From Thalassovita mediterranea (GTDB lineage Bacteria > Pseudomonadota > Alphaproteobacteria > Caulobacterales > Hyphomonadaceae): a stretch of DNA of 64,000 bases. The stretch's first letter is position 1. Each line of letters opens with the position of its first letter. The notes beneath the pieces are model-generated. The model was not told where the DNA came from and made no database searches. It worked only from the letters and a program-made list of their open reading frames with translations. Below are positions 1-7,880 of the stretch, piece by piece. The translations under genes and the position numbers were made by a program. Where the stretch lies: contig CP080408.1 in NCBI GenBank assembly GCA_019448215.1, positions 1,178,001 to 1,242,000 of the forward strand, in the 5' to 3' direction.

Positions 1-312
1 CAGGAAGCCGCGGTCGAACGCTGCATTGTGCGCGACCAGTGTGGAGTCGCCGACAAACTCCAGAAACGCATCGACGATGCGCGGGTCTTCAAAGAAAGGT
101 TTGTCGACCAGCATCTCATCCGTGATGCCGGTAATTTCTACGGTCTTGGCAGACACAGACCGGCGCGGATTAATCCGCTCGTGAAAGGTGCGGCCCGTAG
201 CGACGTGATTGATGAGTTCGACGGCGCCAAGCTCAATGATCCGGTCCTCACCTGACCAGTCGAGACCGGTGGTTTCGGTATCGAAAGCAATCTCACGAAG
301 CGGCTGGCTCAT
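1..312 (-). CDS. dnaQ: DNA polymerase III epsilon subunit (partial, 5' part only)
   Basis: Proofreading 3'-5' exonuclease of the replicative polymerase. Only about 104 N-terminal codons are inside the window; the gene runs off the left edge. The visible protein begins [18 protein letters not shown], giving the Exo I motif with the metal-ligand pair D11/E13. The sequence HNAAFDRGF close to the edge supplies the Exo II aspartate. The ATG (310-312) overlaps the coaE stop by 4 nt (ATGA), so it is the last visible gene of the ppsR-maf-aroE-coaE-dnaQ chain. This order beside the origin matches Caulobacter. Identification is firm; the C-terminal polymerase-binding tail cannot be seen. Confidence 0.93.
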   Translation of the reverse strand, partial: MSQPLREIAFDTETTGLDWSGEDRIIELGAVELINHVATGRTFHERINPRRSVSAKTVEITGITDEMLVDKPFFEDPRIVDAFLEFVGDSTLVAHNAAFDRGFL

Positions 313-914
313 CTCTCTTCCCTGTCCATTTTGGTCAGCAAGTGGATGATTGCGTTTACATGGGTTCGGGCGAAATCGAAACCGAAGGCTGTAGAAATGA
401 TGAAGTCGGCGCGGGCCCGCTTTTCCGCATCCGGGACCTGTTTGGCGACGATCTTTTCGAAGTCTGATTCAGACATTTCATTGCGCGCCATAACACGTTC
501 CCGCTGGACTTCTGGCGGCGCGGAAACCACCGCAACATAGTCGCAGCGCTTGTCGCCGCCTGTCTCATAAAGGAGCGGGATATCGAGCACGGCGAGCCCT
601 GCCCCGGACTTCAGCGCTGAGGTGCGAAATTCTATCTGGGTCTGGCCGACGAGCGGGTGGACGATGGCCTCCAGGTCTTTCATCGCATCGGGGTCTTCCA
701 TGACGATGTCGCGAAGACGCTGGCGGCTGACCGCGCCATCGACAATCACGCCCGGAAAGCGCTCACCGAGCGGTTCTACGGCAAGGCCGCCCTGCGCATA
801 GATGGAATGGACCGCCGCATCGGCATCATAGACCGGAACACCGCCATCCGCGAACATGGCGGCGGTGGCGCTCTTGCCCATGCCGATAGAGCCGGTCAGT
901 CCGAGGATGATCAT
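309..914 (-). CDS. coaE: Dephospho-CoA kinase
   Basis: Last step of coenzyme A synthesis: ATP-dependent phosphorylation of the 3'-OH of dephospho-CoA, in the cytosol. The protein (201 aa, normal for the family) starts [15 protein letters not shown], with the P-loop at about residues 5-15. I chose the ATG at 912-914 rather than the upstream in-frame ATG (941) because it makes the same 4-nt ATGA overlap with aroE that every other junction of this chain shows, and because the family starts just before the P-loop. The mid-protein segment [10 protein letters not shown] is the conserved CoA-substrate region. Translationally coupled to aroE and dnaQ. Confidence 0.93.
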   Translation of the reverse strand: MIILGLTGSIGMGKSATAAMFADGGVPVYDADAAVHSIYAQGGLAVEPLGERFPGVIVDGAVSRQRLRDIVMEDPDAMKDLEAIVHPLVGQTQIEFRTSALKSGAGLAVLDIPLLYETGGDKRCDYVAVVSAPPEVQRERVMARNEMSESDFEKIVAKQVPDAEKRARADFIISTAFGFDFARTHVNAIIHLLTKMDREER

Positions 915-1732
915 GCGTTCTGCTCCAGCGATGTACGGCAAGCGGTGAGGGCGACTTCGATATCCGGGCGTACGCCGTCGAACCAGATGGAGAAGCTTTC
1001 CGCCGCCTGGCAGACCAGCATGCCGAGGCCGTCTTCGGTCTTCCAGCCTTGCACCTTGGCGTGGGCAAGCTGAGCTTCTGCAGGGGCGCCATAGCTCATA
1101 TCGTAAAATAGCCGGCCCTCGCCTGCGGGTAGCGGTATATGGGCACCGCCATGCCCGGCGCTGGTCGTATTGATAACGAGGTCGGCGCGTTCAGCATGAT
1201 CAGACAGGGCATCAAGCGGGCCTGAGAGATGTGGACGTGAGCAGCATTCGGTGAGGATCTGCTCGGCTTTCTCGACTGTCCGATTGAGCAGGATGATATC
1301 TGCCCCTGCCCTGTCGAGCGCGAAGAGACCGGCCCGGGCCGCGCCGCCTGCGCCAAGCATAAGGACCGTCTTGCCCGTAAATTCCGAGAGGCCGAGCCGG
1401 CCGAGCGCGGCGATGAGGCCCGGCGCGTCCGTATTGTCAGCGCGCCAGCCACCTGGTGGCAGCCGGGACAGCGTGTTCGCCGCGCCAATCGCATCTACCG
1501 CAGCAGATTTTTCCGACGCCTTGGGCAGTACCGCCTGCTTGTGCGGCAGGGTAACGTTGAGGCCCAGAAATTCCTGATATTCGAAATCATCAAGCGCGGC
1601 AGCGGTTTCACCTGCCGGAACGCGGATCGACTCGTAGGAGGCGTCGAGGCCGAGCGCGTCGATCCACGTCATGTGGATAAGCGGCGAGAGCGAGTGGCCG
1701 ACCGGGTCGCCAATGACTGCGAGGCGTCTCAT
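911..1732 (-). CDS. aroE: Shikimate dehydrogenase
   Basis: NADPH-dependent reduction of 3-dehydroshikimate to shikimate in aromatic amino-acid synthesis. 273 aa, typical length. The N-terminal substrate-binding segment is GHSLSPLIH (about residues 12-20). The catalytic lysine sits in NVTLPHK (about 60-66), the catalytic aspartate in NTDAPG, and the Rossmann nucleotide-binding loop is GAGGAARA. The usual H-N after SPxx is H-M here. The gene overlaps maf and coaE by 4 nt on each side, so all three are probably translated from one mRNA starting at ppsR. Confidence 0.95.
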   Translation of the reverse strand: MRRLAVIGDPVGHSLSPLIHMTWIDALGLDASYESIRVPAGETAAALDDFEYQEFLGLNVTLPHKQAVLPKASEKSAAVDAIGAANTLSRLPPGGWRADNTDAPGLIAALGRLGLSEFTGKTVLMLGAGGAARAGLFALDRAGADIILLNRTVEKAEQILTECCSRPHLSGPLDALSDHAERADLVINTTSAGHGGAHIPLPAGEGRLFYDMSYGAPAEAQLAHAKVQGWKTEDGLGMLVCQAAESFSIWFDGVRPDIEVALTACRTSLEQNA

Positions 1733-2328
1733 GACTGCAGCACACCGCGTGTGCGGAGGTAATCAAGGAGCGGCAGAAGCGGCAGGCCGAGGATGGTGAA
1801 ATAATCTCCCTCGATCCGTGTGAAGAGCTGCGCGCCGAGATCTTCGAGCATGTAGGCGCCAACCGTTTTCAGAAGGCCCTCCCCGCTCTTGTCAAGATAG
1901 GATGCGATGAAGTCTTCACTGAGCGGGCGGACGGTCAGTTTGGGTGCCGCAAGATGGCGCCAGACCGGTTCGCCATTTTCGGCAATTACGATCGCCGTCT
2001 CCAGCCGGTGTGTCTTGCCGGAGAATTTGCGCAGGTGATTGCCCGCGTCCGCCATGTCTTTTGGCTTGTCGATCGGCTCGCCGTCGAGGTTCAGCATCTG
2101 GTCGCCGCCAATGACGAGGCCGGGCCGGCGCTGGGAGATTTTGATCGCTTTCAGTTCCGCAAGCTGCATTGCCTGGTCGGCAACGCGCATGCCCTTGGCG
2201 CGGAAGGTCGCCTTTGCCGCGTCTTCATCGACATTCGGGCGGACAGCTTCTGCCTCGACGCCAGCATTGGCGAGGAGACGCCGGCGGCTTTCGCTGCCGG
2301 AAGCGAGAATAACGGACGGCGCGCTCAT
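1729..2328 (-). CDS. maf: Maf family nucleoside-triphosphate pyrophosphatase
   Basis: House-cleaning pyrophosphatase that hydrolyses non-canonical or excess nucleoside triphosphates (dTTP/UTP or methylated NTPs depending on subfamily). 199 aa from the chosen ATG at 2326-2328, which begins MSAPSVILASGSESRRRLL and carries the Maf signature ASxSxxRR at residues 9-16. An in-frame ATG further upstream (2415) would place 29 unrelated residues before the signature and lie deep inside ppsR, so I rejected it. VIGGDQML is the conserved central motif with the catalytic aspartate. The start overlaps the ppsR stop as ATGA. The substrate subfamily cannot be decided by eye. Confidence 0.9.
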   Translation of the reverse strand: MSAPSVILASGSESRRRLLANAGVEAEAVRPNVDEDAAKATFRAKGMRVADQAMQLAELKAIKISQRRPGLVIGGDQMLNLDGEPIDKPKDMADAGNHLRKFSGKTHRLETAIVIAENGEPVWRHLAAPKLTVRPLSEDFIASYLDKSGEGLLKTVGAYMLEDLGAQLFTRIEGDYFTILGLPLLPLLDYLRTRGVLQS

Positions 2329-3158
2329 TCCTGGTCGTGCCTCTGATTGAGCTTGTTTAGGATGGCGGCAGCGGTTTCTTCCACACTGCGGCGGGAAACA
2401 TCGATCACGGCCCATTTGCGGCGCTGAAACAGGCGGCTCGCCTCCGTCACTTCGGCGCGCACGGCTTCCTCGTCGGTATAGTCGGTGATCGAGTTTTCAT
2501 TGAGGGCCATTAGACGCTGACTGCGGATCTGGACGAGGCGCTCCACCCCAATCTTGAGGCCGATCACCATCGGGCCGGTCTTGGGGTCAATTTCATCGAG
2601 CACGGGCGGCATCGGCATGCCGGGCACGAGCGGAATATTGCCCGCCTTCACGCCCCGGTTGGCAAGATACACACAGGTTGGCGTCTTCGATGTCCGGCTG
2701 ACACCCAGAAGGATGACGTCAGCGGCGAGAAGCCCCTGCAAATTCTGGCCATCATCATGGGCCAGCGCGAAGTTGATCGCCTCGATCCGCTCAAAATATT
2801 CGGCATTGAGCGCGTGCTGGCCGGCGACACGGTCACTCGCGGTCACGCCAAGGTGACGGCTGAGCATGTGGATGGACGGATCGAGCACGGCGAGTGTCGG
2901 GATGTGGCGCGCGCGGCAGAACTGTTCCAGCTTGAGGCGCAAATCCTCATCCGAAATGGTAAACCAGACAACGCCCGGCGCAGCCTCGATCTCTCGCATC
3001 ACACGTTCGAGCTGGCGTTCGGAGCGAACCAAGTAATAATTGTGTTCGAGCGGCGTGACGTTTTCGAACTGCGCGGCCGCCGCGCGCATCACTGCGTTCA
3101 ATGTCTCACCCGTCGAATCCGACACAAGATGGACATTGAAGAATATACTCGGGCGCAT
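2325..3158 (-). CDS. ppsR: Pyruvate,phosphate dikinase / PEP synthase regulatory protein (DUF299)
   Basis: Bifunctional serine/threonine kinase and Pi-dependent pyrophosphorylase that switches PEP synthase or pyruvate,phosphate dikinase off and on. 277 aa, family length. The N-terminus (FNVHLVSDSTGETLN) and the P-loop-like GVSRTSKTP segment (about residue 153) are family hallmarks. First gene of the leftward chain and the left flank of the probable origin. In Caulobacter the DUF299 gene is likewise the gene opposite hemE across the origin (established knowledge). Whether the target is PpsA or PpdK is not visible here. Confidence 0.93.
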   Translation of the reverse strand: MRPSIFFNVHLVSDSTGETLNAVMRAAAAQFENVTPLEHNYYLVRSERQLERVMREIEAAPGVVWFTISDEDLRLKLEQFCRARHIPTLAVLDPSIHMLSRHLGVTASDRVAGQHALNAEYFERIEAINFALAHDDGQNLQGLLAADVILLGVSRTSKTPTCVYLANRGVKAGNIPLVPGMPMPPVLDEIDPKTGPMVIGLKIGVERLVQIRSQRLMALNENSITDYTDEEAVRAEVTEASRLFQRRKWAVIDVSRRSVEETAAAILNKLNQRHDQE

Positions 3159-3231
3159 TGCGGCTCCGCTGATTGATGAACGGCCGGACCCTGCCGTGTC
3201 TTGAAAGAATCGACAACCCCTGTGGAGGAGC

Positions 3232-3240
3232 TGTGGATAG
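3232..3240 (-). promoter_or_regulatory. DnaA box (8 of 9 match)
   Basis: TGTGGATAG is the reverse complement of CTATCCACA, one mismatch from TTATCCACA. A weaker 7/9 copy in the same orientation begins 11 nt upstream (3221-3229), about one helical turn away, a spacing compatible with cooperative DnaA binding. Confidence 0.55.
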
Positions 3241-3338
3241 AGATTCCAGCCCGGCGGCTTTCACCACATTTCCACATTCGGCAAACGCCCACAGGCAGGA
3301 TTCACGAGCTGTTCTTTGGGCGTGAATGATCCAAATGG

Positions 3339-3353
3339 TTAACACTAAATTAA
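3339..3353. promoter_or_regulatory. CtrA binding site (TTAA-N7-TTAA)
   Basis: The sequence TTAACACTAAATTAA is a perfect match to the CtrA consensus TTAA-N7-TTAA. CtrA is the essential alphaproteobacterial cell-cycle regulator; in Caulobacter it binds several such boxes in the origin and represses initiation. Here it lies in the most A+T-rich part of the ppsR-hemE gap, next to a DnaA-like 9-mer at 3327-3335. A lone TTAA half site occurs at 3381-3384. Only one full box is visible, fewer than the five described at the Caulobacter origin. Confidence 0.75.
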
Positions 3354-3514
3354 TGGCGATTCCAAAAGGTTGACGAAAGGTTAACGCTGAACGCCTCCTA
3401 TGGACAGTCTGTGGAATTACTGGTGACAAAGCCGCCTGGGACTGATTGTCCACCGTATCCAGCGCTTAGTAATGATAAGAGCGCATTTTCATGCTGAAGG
3501 AAGAAGAGGACCAG

Positions 3515-4561
3515 ATGGCCCCCGTCCCGGAAAAACCGCTACTGAACGTGCTTAATGGCAAGCGTCAGGACCCTGTCCCCCTCTGGATGATGAGACAGGC
3601 TGGCAGGCACCTGCCTGAATATATGGAGCTGCGCGGACGGGCGAAGAACTTCCTGGATTTCTGCTACACGCCTTCGCTGGCTGTGGAAGCGACGCTTCAG
3701 CCGATTGAGCGCTATGGCATGGACGGTGCGATCTTGTTCGCAGACATCCTGCTGATCCTCGATGCCCTCGGTAGAGGTGTGCGGTTCGAGAAAGGTGTCG
3801 GCCCTATCGTGGAAGCGGTGGAAACTGGCGGCAGGCTGAACGAGGTCCCGGTCCAGACGGTCGTTGAGCGGCTGTCGCCTGTCTATGAGACCGTCTCTCG
3901 CGTGAAGTCACGTCTACCAGCCGAAACCACGCTGATCGGCTTTGCAGGTGCACCCTGGACGGTGGCGCTCTATGCCATCGAAGGACGCGGCGGGACGGAC
4001 AAGTCCACAGCTCGTCTCTGGGCTCACCAGCATCCAGCTGAGCTGGATCTCCTTCTGGATGATCTGGTTGAGGCAACAGCGCATTATATGGCCGCGCAGG
4101 CAGAAGCTGGCGCTGAAGCCCTCATGATGTTCGACTCGTGGGCTGAGGGGCTTCCAAACGATATTTTCGAGCAGATCATCATTCGTCCGAATCAGAAGCT
4201 GGTGAAGCGTCTGCGTGAGCTTGGTGTGACGGTGCCACTTATCGGCTTTCCACGCGGGGCTGGCGTCCAGCTCCCGGCATTCGCAGAGCAGACAGGTGTG
4301 AGCGCTGTCGGTCTCGACACGGCCGCCCTGCCCTCCTTTGTGAGCCGCGAGCTTCCCTCGGGCATGCCGGTGCAAGGCCATCTCGACCCGCTTCTCCTGA
4401 TGACGGGCGGCGATGCAATGGAACGGCGGATCATAGAGCTGCTCGAGGCCTACAAGGATCGCCCGCATATCTTCAATCTGGGGCACGGCGTGCTGCCGCA
4501 GACACCCATTCCGAATGTGGAGCGCGCCGTGCGTACGGTTCGCGAATGGAAGGCAAGTTAG
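3515..4561 (+). CDS. hemE: Uroporphyrinogen decarboxylase
   Basis: Converts uroporphyrinogen III to coproporphyrinogen III in haem synthesis (cytosol). From the chosen start the protein is 348 aa. The N-terminal signature RQAGRHLPEY (substrate arginines) is at about residues 29-38, and the second conserved block GFAGAPWTVALYAIEG lies near the middle. An in-frame ATG 24 nt upstream (3491) exists, but the codons between encode LKEEEDQ, which is simply the purine-rich ribosome binding site (AAGGAAGAAGAGG) read as protein; it sits 5 nt before the ATG at 3515. First gene to the right of the probable origin, followed by hemJ. Confidence 0.95.
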   Translation: MAPVPEKPLLNVLNGKRQDPVPLWMMRQAGRHLPEYMELRGRAKNFLDFCYTPSLAVEATLQPIERYGMDGAILFADILLILDALGRGVRFEKGVGPIVEAVETGGRLNEVPVQTVVERLSPVYETVSRVKSRLPAETTLIGFAGAPWTVALYAIEGRGGTDKSTARLWAHQHPAELDLLLDDLVEATAHYMAAQAEAGAEALMMFDSWAEGLPNDIFEQIIIRPNQKLVKRLRELGVTVPLIGFPRGAGVQLPAFAEQTGVSAVGLDTAALPSFVSRELPSGMPVQGHLDPLLLMTGGDAMERRIIELLEAYKDRPHIFNLGHGVLPQTPIPNVERAVRTVREWKAS

Positions 4562-4579
4562 ACAGTATACGGATCAATA

Positions 4580-5005
4580 ATGCTTTATCTTTGGGTCAAG
4601 TCGTTTCACCTCATCTTCGTCATCGCCTGGATGGCCGGGTTGCTCATCCTGCCGCGCTACAAGCTGCACCAGCTGACGTCGAAGCCGGGTGAGCCGCTGT
4701 TTGAGACGATGAAGTCTGCGTCGGCAAAGCTGCGCAAGATCATCCTGACGCCGAGCATCATTCTGGTCTGGGTGCTGGGGATCAGCCTCATCGTGATCAA
4801 TCCGGCGATCATGTCGGGCGGATGGCTGCACGCGAAGCTTCTGCTCGTCCTCCTCCTGTCCGGTCTGCACGGCTACTTCGTTGCGATGGGCAAAAAGATC
4901 GATCGCGGCGAGGATGTGCCGGCGAAAAGACTGAAGATGCTGAACGAAGTGCCGTTCATTCTTCTCATCATCATCGTTATCCTGGTGATCGTGAAACCGT
5001 TCTGA
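4580..5005 (+). CDS. hemJ: Protoporphyrinogen IX oxidase HemJ (CopD-like membrane protein)
   Basis: Membrane-bound, haem-dependent enzyme oxidising protoporphyrinogen IX to protoporphyrin IX. 141 aa, with four hydrophobic segments (about residues 3-24, 50-72, 80-99, 120-140). The conserved histidine of the first helix is in KSFHLIFVIAWMAGL. The second conserved motif WLHAKLLLVL (about residues 81-90) carries the lysine known to be essential in the family. It starts 18 nt after hemE, so the two haem genes are probably co-transcribed. The Shine-Dalgarno is weak. Confidence 0.9.
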   Translation: MLYLWVKSFHLIFVIAWMAGLLILPRYKLHQLTSKPGEPLFETMKSASAKLRKIILTPSIILVWVLGISLIVINPAIMSGGWLHAKLLLVLLLSGLHGYFVAMGKKIDRGEDVPAKRLKMLNEVPFILLIIIVILVIVKPF

Positions 5006-5020
5006 CGTGCTGGAAATCTC

Positions 5021-5049
5021 TTGACCTGCCGGGGAATTTGATCACATAA
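5021..5049 (+). promoter_or_regulatory. Possible sigma-70 promoter for rho
   Basis: TTGACC at 5021-5026 and ACATAA at 5044-5049, separated by 17 nt, resemble housekeeping -35 and -10 elements in the hemJ-rho gap. A transcript from here would carry a leader of about 95 nt before the rho start at 5153; a GGCCGC hairpin (about 5050-5070) lies in it. rho is often autoregulated through its leader, but nothing here shows that directly. Confidence 0.35.
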
Positions 5050-5152
5050 GCGGCCGGAAGAGGCCGCCATTCCTTGGCAGGCCGTGCTTTCCCAAGTCAA
5101 TCTATCGGTCGCGCATCTCCTCCCAGCGCACCTGCCACATCCAGAAGATTTC

Positions 5153-6472
5153 ATGTCAGACACCGAAACGCCCCTCGACCCGCAAGCGGTCTCCGGTTCA
5201 GAAGCGCCGAGCCACGTCTATCTGCGCGACCTGAAGGCCAAGAGCCCGACCCAGCTGCTCGCTTATGCAGAGAGCCTTGAAGTCGAGAACGCGTCTTCAC
5301 TCCGCACGCAGGACATGCTGTTTGCGATCCTTCGTGAGCTTGCGGAACGTGACATCGTCATTATCGGTCAAGGCGTTCTGGAAGTGCTCGTCGATGGCTT
5401 TGGTTTCCTCCGGTCGCCTGAATCCAACTACCTGCCGGGCCCGGACGACATCTATGTCAGCCCGAAAGTCATCAAGCAGGCCGGCCTCAAGACCGGTGAT
5501 ACGGTTGATGGCCCCATCAACGAGCCGGGCGAAGGCGAGCGGTATTTTGCGCTGAATAGCGTTAACTCGATCAATTTCGAGGATCCGGAGAAGGCGCGCC
5601 AGAAAGTCCACTTCGACAACCTGGTCCCGCTCTATCCAGAAGAGCGTCTCCACATGGAGAGCCAGGATCCGACGAAGAAAGACCGGTCCGGCCGGGTTAT
5701 CGACATCGTGTCGCCAATCGGTAAGGGCCAGCGCGCGCTGATCGTTGCGCCGCCTCGTACCGGTAAGACGGTCCTGCTGCAGAACATCGCAGCGTCGATC
5801 GAGGAAAATCACCCCGAATGCTATCTCATCGTGCTTCTGATCGATGAGCGTCCGGAAGAAGTCACCGACATGAAGCGCTCCGTGAAGGGTGAGGTTATTT
5901 CCTCGACCTTCGATGAGCCTGCGACACGTCACGTATCTGTCGCCGAAATGGTCATCGAGAAGGCAAAGCGCCTCGCTGAGCACGGCCGCGATGTTGTCAT
6001 CCTGCTCGACTCGATCACGCGTCTTGGCCGCGCTTACAACACGACCGTTCCAAGCTCCGGCAAGGTTCTGACCGGCGGTGTGGACGCGAACGCGCTGCAG
6101 CGCCCGAAGCGTTTCTTCGGCGCCGCGCGGAATATCGAGAATGGCGGCTCGCTGACCATTATCGCAACGGCGCTGATCGACACCGGCTCGCGTATGGACG
6201 AAGTCATCTTCGAAGAGTTCAAGGGTACCGGTAACTCGGAAATCGTGCTCGATCGCAAGATCGCAGACAAGCGCACCTTCCCGGCCATCGATATAATGAA
6301 GTCCGGCACGCGTAAGGAAGAGCTCATCACGCCGAAGGAACAGCTGCAGAAGATCTATATCCTCCGCCGCATCCTAAACCCGATGGGTACGTCCGATGCG
6401 GTCGACTTCCTGCTCGACAAGCTGCGTCAGACCAAGACGAATGACGAATTCTTCGAGGCAATGAAGAACTAG
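5153..6472 (+). CDS. rho: Transcription termination factor Rho
   Basis: Hexameric RNA-dependent ATPase/helicase that ends untranslated transcripts. 439 aa from the ATG at 5153 ([11 protein letters not shown]). An upstream in-frame ATG at 5084 would add 23 residues unlike Rho, so I rejected it. The RNA-binding cold-shock-like domain includes [21 protein letters not shown] (quoted in part: GFGFLRSPE, about residues 83-91). Walker A is PPRTGKT (about residue 200), followed by the catalytic LIDERPEEV, the Q-loop region and the R-loop GTGNSE. Immediately followed (2 nt gap) by mnmE. Confidence 0.97.
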   Translation: MSDTETPLDPQAVSGSEAPSHVYLRDLKAKSPTQLLAYAESLEVENASSLRTQDMLFAILRELAERDIVIIGQGVLEVLVDGFGFLRSPESNYLPGPDDIYVSPKVIKQAGLKTGDTVDGPINEPGEGERYFALNSVNSINFEDPEKARQKVHFDNLVPLYPEERLHMESQDPTKKDRSGRVIDIVSPIGKGQRALIVAPPRTGKTVLLQNIAASIEENHPECYLIVLLIDERPEEVTDMKRSVKGEVISSTFDEPATRHVSVAEMVIEKAKRLAEHGRDVVILLDSITRLGRAYNTTVPSSGKVLTGGVDANALQRPKRFFGAARNIENGGSLTIIATALIDTGSRMDEVIFEEFKGTGNSEIVLDRKIADKRTFPAIDIMKSGTRKEELITPKEQLQKIYILRRILNPMGTSDAVDFLLDKLRQTKTNDEFFEAMKN

Positions 6473-6474
6473 GC

Positions 6475-7797
6475 ATGGCCGTGCAGCGCGATACGATCTG
6501 CGCGCTTGCCTCTGGTCCGCCGCCTTCGGCAATCGCTATTGTGAGGATCAGCGGACCCATGGTCCGCGAGATATGCAGGAGCGTGTTTGAAGCCGGCCTC
6601 CCTGCCCCGCGGCGGAGCGTGTTTGGCCGCTTTCTCGATGTGTCACGTGAAACAATCGATGAAGGGCTCGGCGTGTTCATGCCGGGCCCGCATTCGTATA
6701 CCGGCGAGGACACAGCAGAACTTTACCTGCATGGTGGCGCGGCTGTTATCGATCACGCCCTCGATACGCTTTGCGCTTTTGATAATGTACGACTTGCTGA
6801 ACCCGGAGAGTTTACGCGCCGTGCTTTCGAGAATGGGCGGCTCGATCTGGTTGAGGCCGAAGGGGTCGCAGACCTGATCGACGCGGAAACGCGTGCGCAG
6901 AAGTCCCTTGCATTAGACCAGCTGGGTGGATGCCTTTCGCAGGTCTATGAGGGTTGGCGCGCGGGGCTTCTTGAAGCCATGGCACTTCTTGAGGCGAGCA
7001 TCGACTTTCCCGATGAAGAGGACGCGCCGGGCGAAAGTACGGGGCCAGTGGCGGGGCTTCTGGGGCGTCTAGCCGGCGAACTCGAGACCGCAATCGACGA
7101 TGACGAGGTTGGCGAACGCATCCGCGACGGCTTTCGGGTGGCGATCATCGGCCCGCCAAATGCGGGCAAGTCATCCATTCTGAATCGTCTCGCCAGAAGA
7201 GAGGCGGCGATTGTTTCTGATATTCCAGGCACGACCCGCGATGTCGTCGAAGTTCGCCTGAAGATTGCCGGTCAGGTCGTTTGGCTCGCAGATACAGCTG
7301 GCCTCCGGGAAGCTGATGATGCCATCGAGGCAGAAGGTGTGCGCCGCGCTCTGGAGCGGGCCAAGGCGGCAGATTTGCGAATTCAGGTCCGCTCTCCTGA
7401 CACGTCATCCTCTTTTGAAAGCGCCGACCCTGAGGACATCTGCGTCTATAACAAGGCGGATATCGAGAAGAGCGAGCATGGTGCGGAGATCATTGTTCTA
7501 TCGGCGGAGACGGGCGGTGGGTTTTCCGCGCTTGAAGAGGCGCTCGGTGAAAGGATCACGAAGCTCTCTTCTTCAAGAACGGCGCCGCTCATCACCAGAC
7601 GACGTCATCGGGACGCACTCTCGACTGCTCTGTTTCACGTGAAACAAGCGAGAGCGGATCTGGAGCGCGGGTTTGGCGCCGAAATTGTTTCGGAAGATGT
7701 GCGCCTAGCGGCGCAGAAGCTTGGCGCATTGGTCGGCCGGATCGACGTTGAAGATATTCTTGGAGAAGTTTTCTCCAGCTTCTGTATCGGCAAATGA
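6475..7797 (+). CDS. mnmE: tRNA uridine-5-carboxymethylaminomethyl modification GTPase MnmE
   Basis: With MnmG it installs cmnm5 at U34 of several tRNAs. 440 aa. The N-terminal folate-binding domain starts AVQRDTICALASGPPPSAIAIVRISG. The inserted Ras-like G domain has G1 GPPNAGKSS (about residue 226), G3 DTAG and G4 NKAD. The protein ends in CIGK, the conserved C-terminal cysteine motif of the family. Starts 2 nt after the rho stop. Two parS sites lie in this coding sequence: 6639-6654, read as VSRET, and 7631-7646, read as FHVK. The gene therefore also serves as part of the centromere. Confidence 0.96.
   Translation: MAVQRDTICALASGPPPSAIAIVRISGPMVREICRSVFEAGLPAPRRSVFGRFLDVSRETIDEGLGVFMPGPHSYTGEDTAELYLHGGAAVIDHALDTLCAFDNVRLAEPGEFTRRAFENGRLDLVEAEGVADLIDAETRAQKSLALDQLGGCLSQVYEGWRAGLLEAMALLEASIDFPDEEDAPGESTGPVAGLLGRLAGELETAIDDDEVGERIRDGFRVAIIGPPNAGKSSILNRLARREAAIVSDIPGTTRDVVEVRLKIAGQVVWLADTAGLREADDAIEAEGVRRALERAKAADLRIQVRSPDTSSSFESADPEDICVYNKADIEKSEHGAEIIVLSAETGGGFSALEEALGERITKLSSSRTAPLITRRRHRDALSTALFHVKQARADLERGFGAEIVSEDVRLAAQKLGALVGRIDVEDILGEVFSSFCIGK
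6639..6654. other. parS: parS site 1 (15 of 16)
   Basis: TGTGTCACGTGAAACA, one mismatch (position 4) from the ParB-binding consensus TGTTTCACGTGAAACA. It lies inside mnmE, where it encodes V-S-R-E-T, and is about 3.3 kb from the probable origin. Confidence 0.85.
7631..7646. other. parS: parS site 2 (perfect 16-bp palindrome)
   Basis: TGTTTCACGTGAAACA, an exact match to the parS consensus. It lies near the 3' end of mnmE and is read as F-H-V-K. Perfect inverted symmetry, as needed for ParB dimer loading. Confidence 0.93.
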
Positions 7798-7880
7798 CTC
7801 ATCCCCCTGTGTTCGGGGGTGAAGATGCGCTATAGCCGCCCATATTCACAGAAATTACCAGAACCAGGGTGCGAGGAGTT

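Larger units (their letters stand above)
3159..3514. other. oriC: Probable chromosomal replication origin (oriC) between ppsR and hemE
   Basis: About 350 bp without a credible gene, between divergent ppsR and hemE, the position of the Caulobacter origin. It contains a full CtrA box at 3339-3353. DnaA-box-like 9-mers are one 8/9 match to TTATCCACA (3232-3240, minus) and 7/9 matches at 3221-3229 (minus), 3268-3276, 3327-3335 and 3446-3454 (plus). Four GANTC sites lie at 3207-3211, 3242-3246, 3299-3303 and 3358-3362. The stretch 3325-3367 is about 70% A+T by my count in a GC-rich region, a candidate unwinding element. The hemE and ppsR promoters must also lie here. parAB and parS sit 3-9 kb away, as expected for an origin. 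Confidence 0.85.

Noticed and set aside
3381-3384. Second CtrA site at the TTAA following the main box
   Set aside because: The second half site is missing; only a lone TTAA remains.
3106-3453. 115-codon minus-strand ORF across the ppsR start and the oriC gap
   Set aside because: Would cross the DnaA and CtrA sites, has no ribosome binding site, and overlaps the ppsR coding region.
7802-7825. CCCCC...GGGGG hairpin between mnmE and mnmG as a terminator
   Set aside because: Five-pair stem with no T-run; mnmE-mnmG readthrough is likely.
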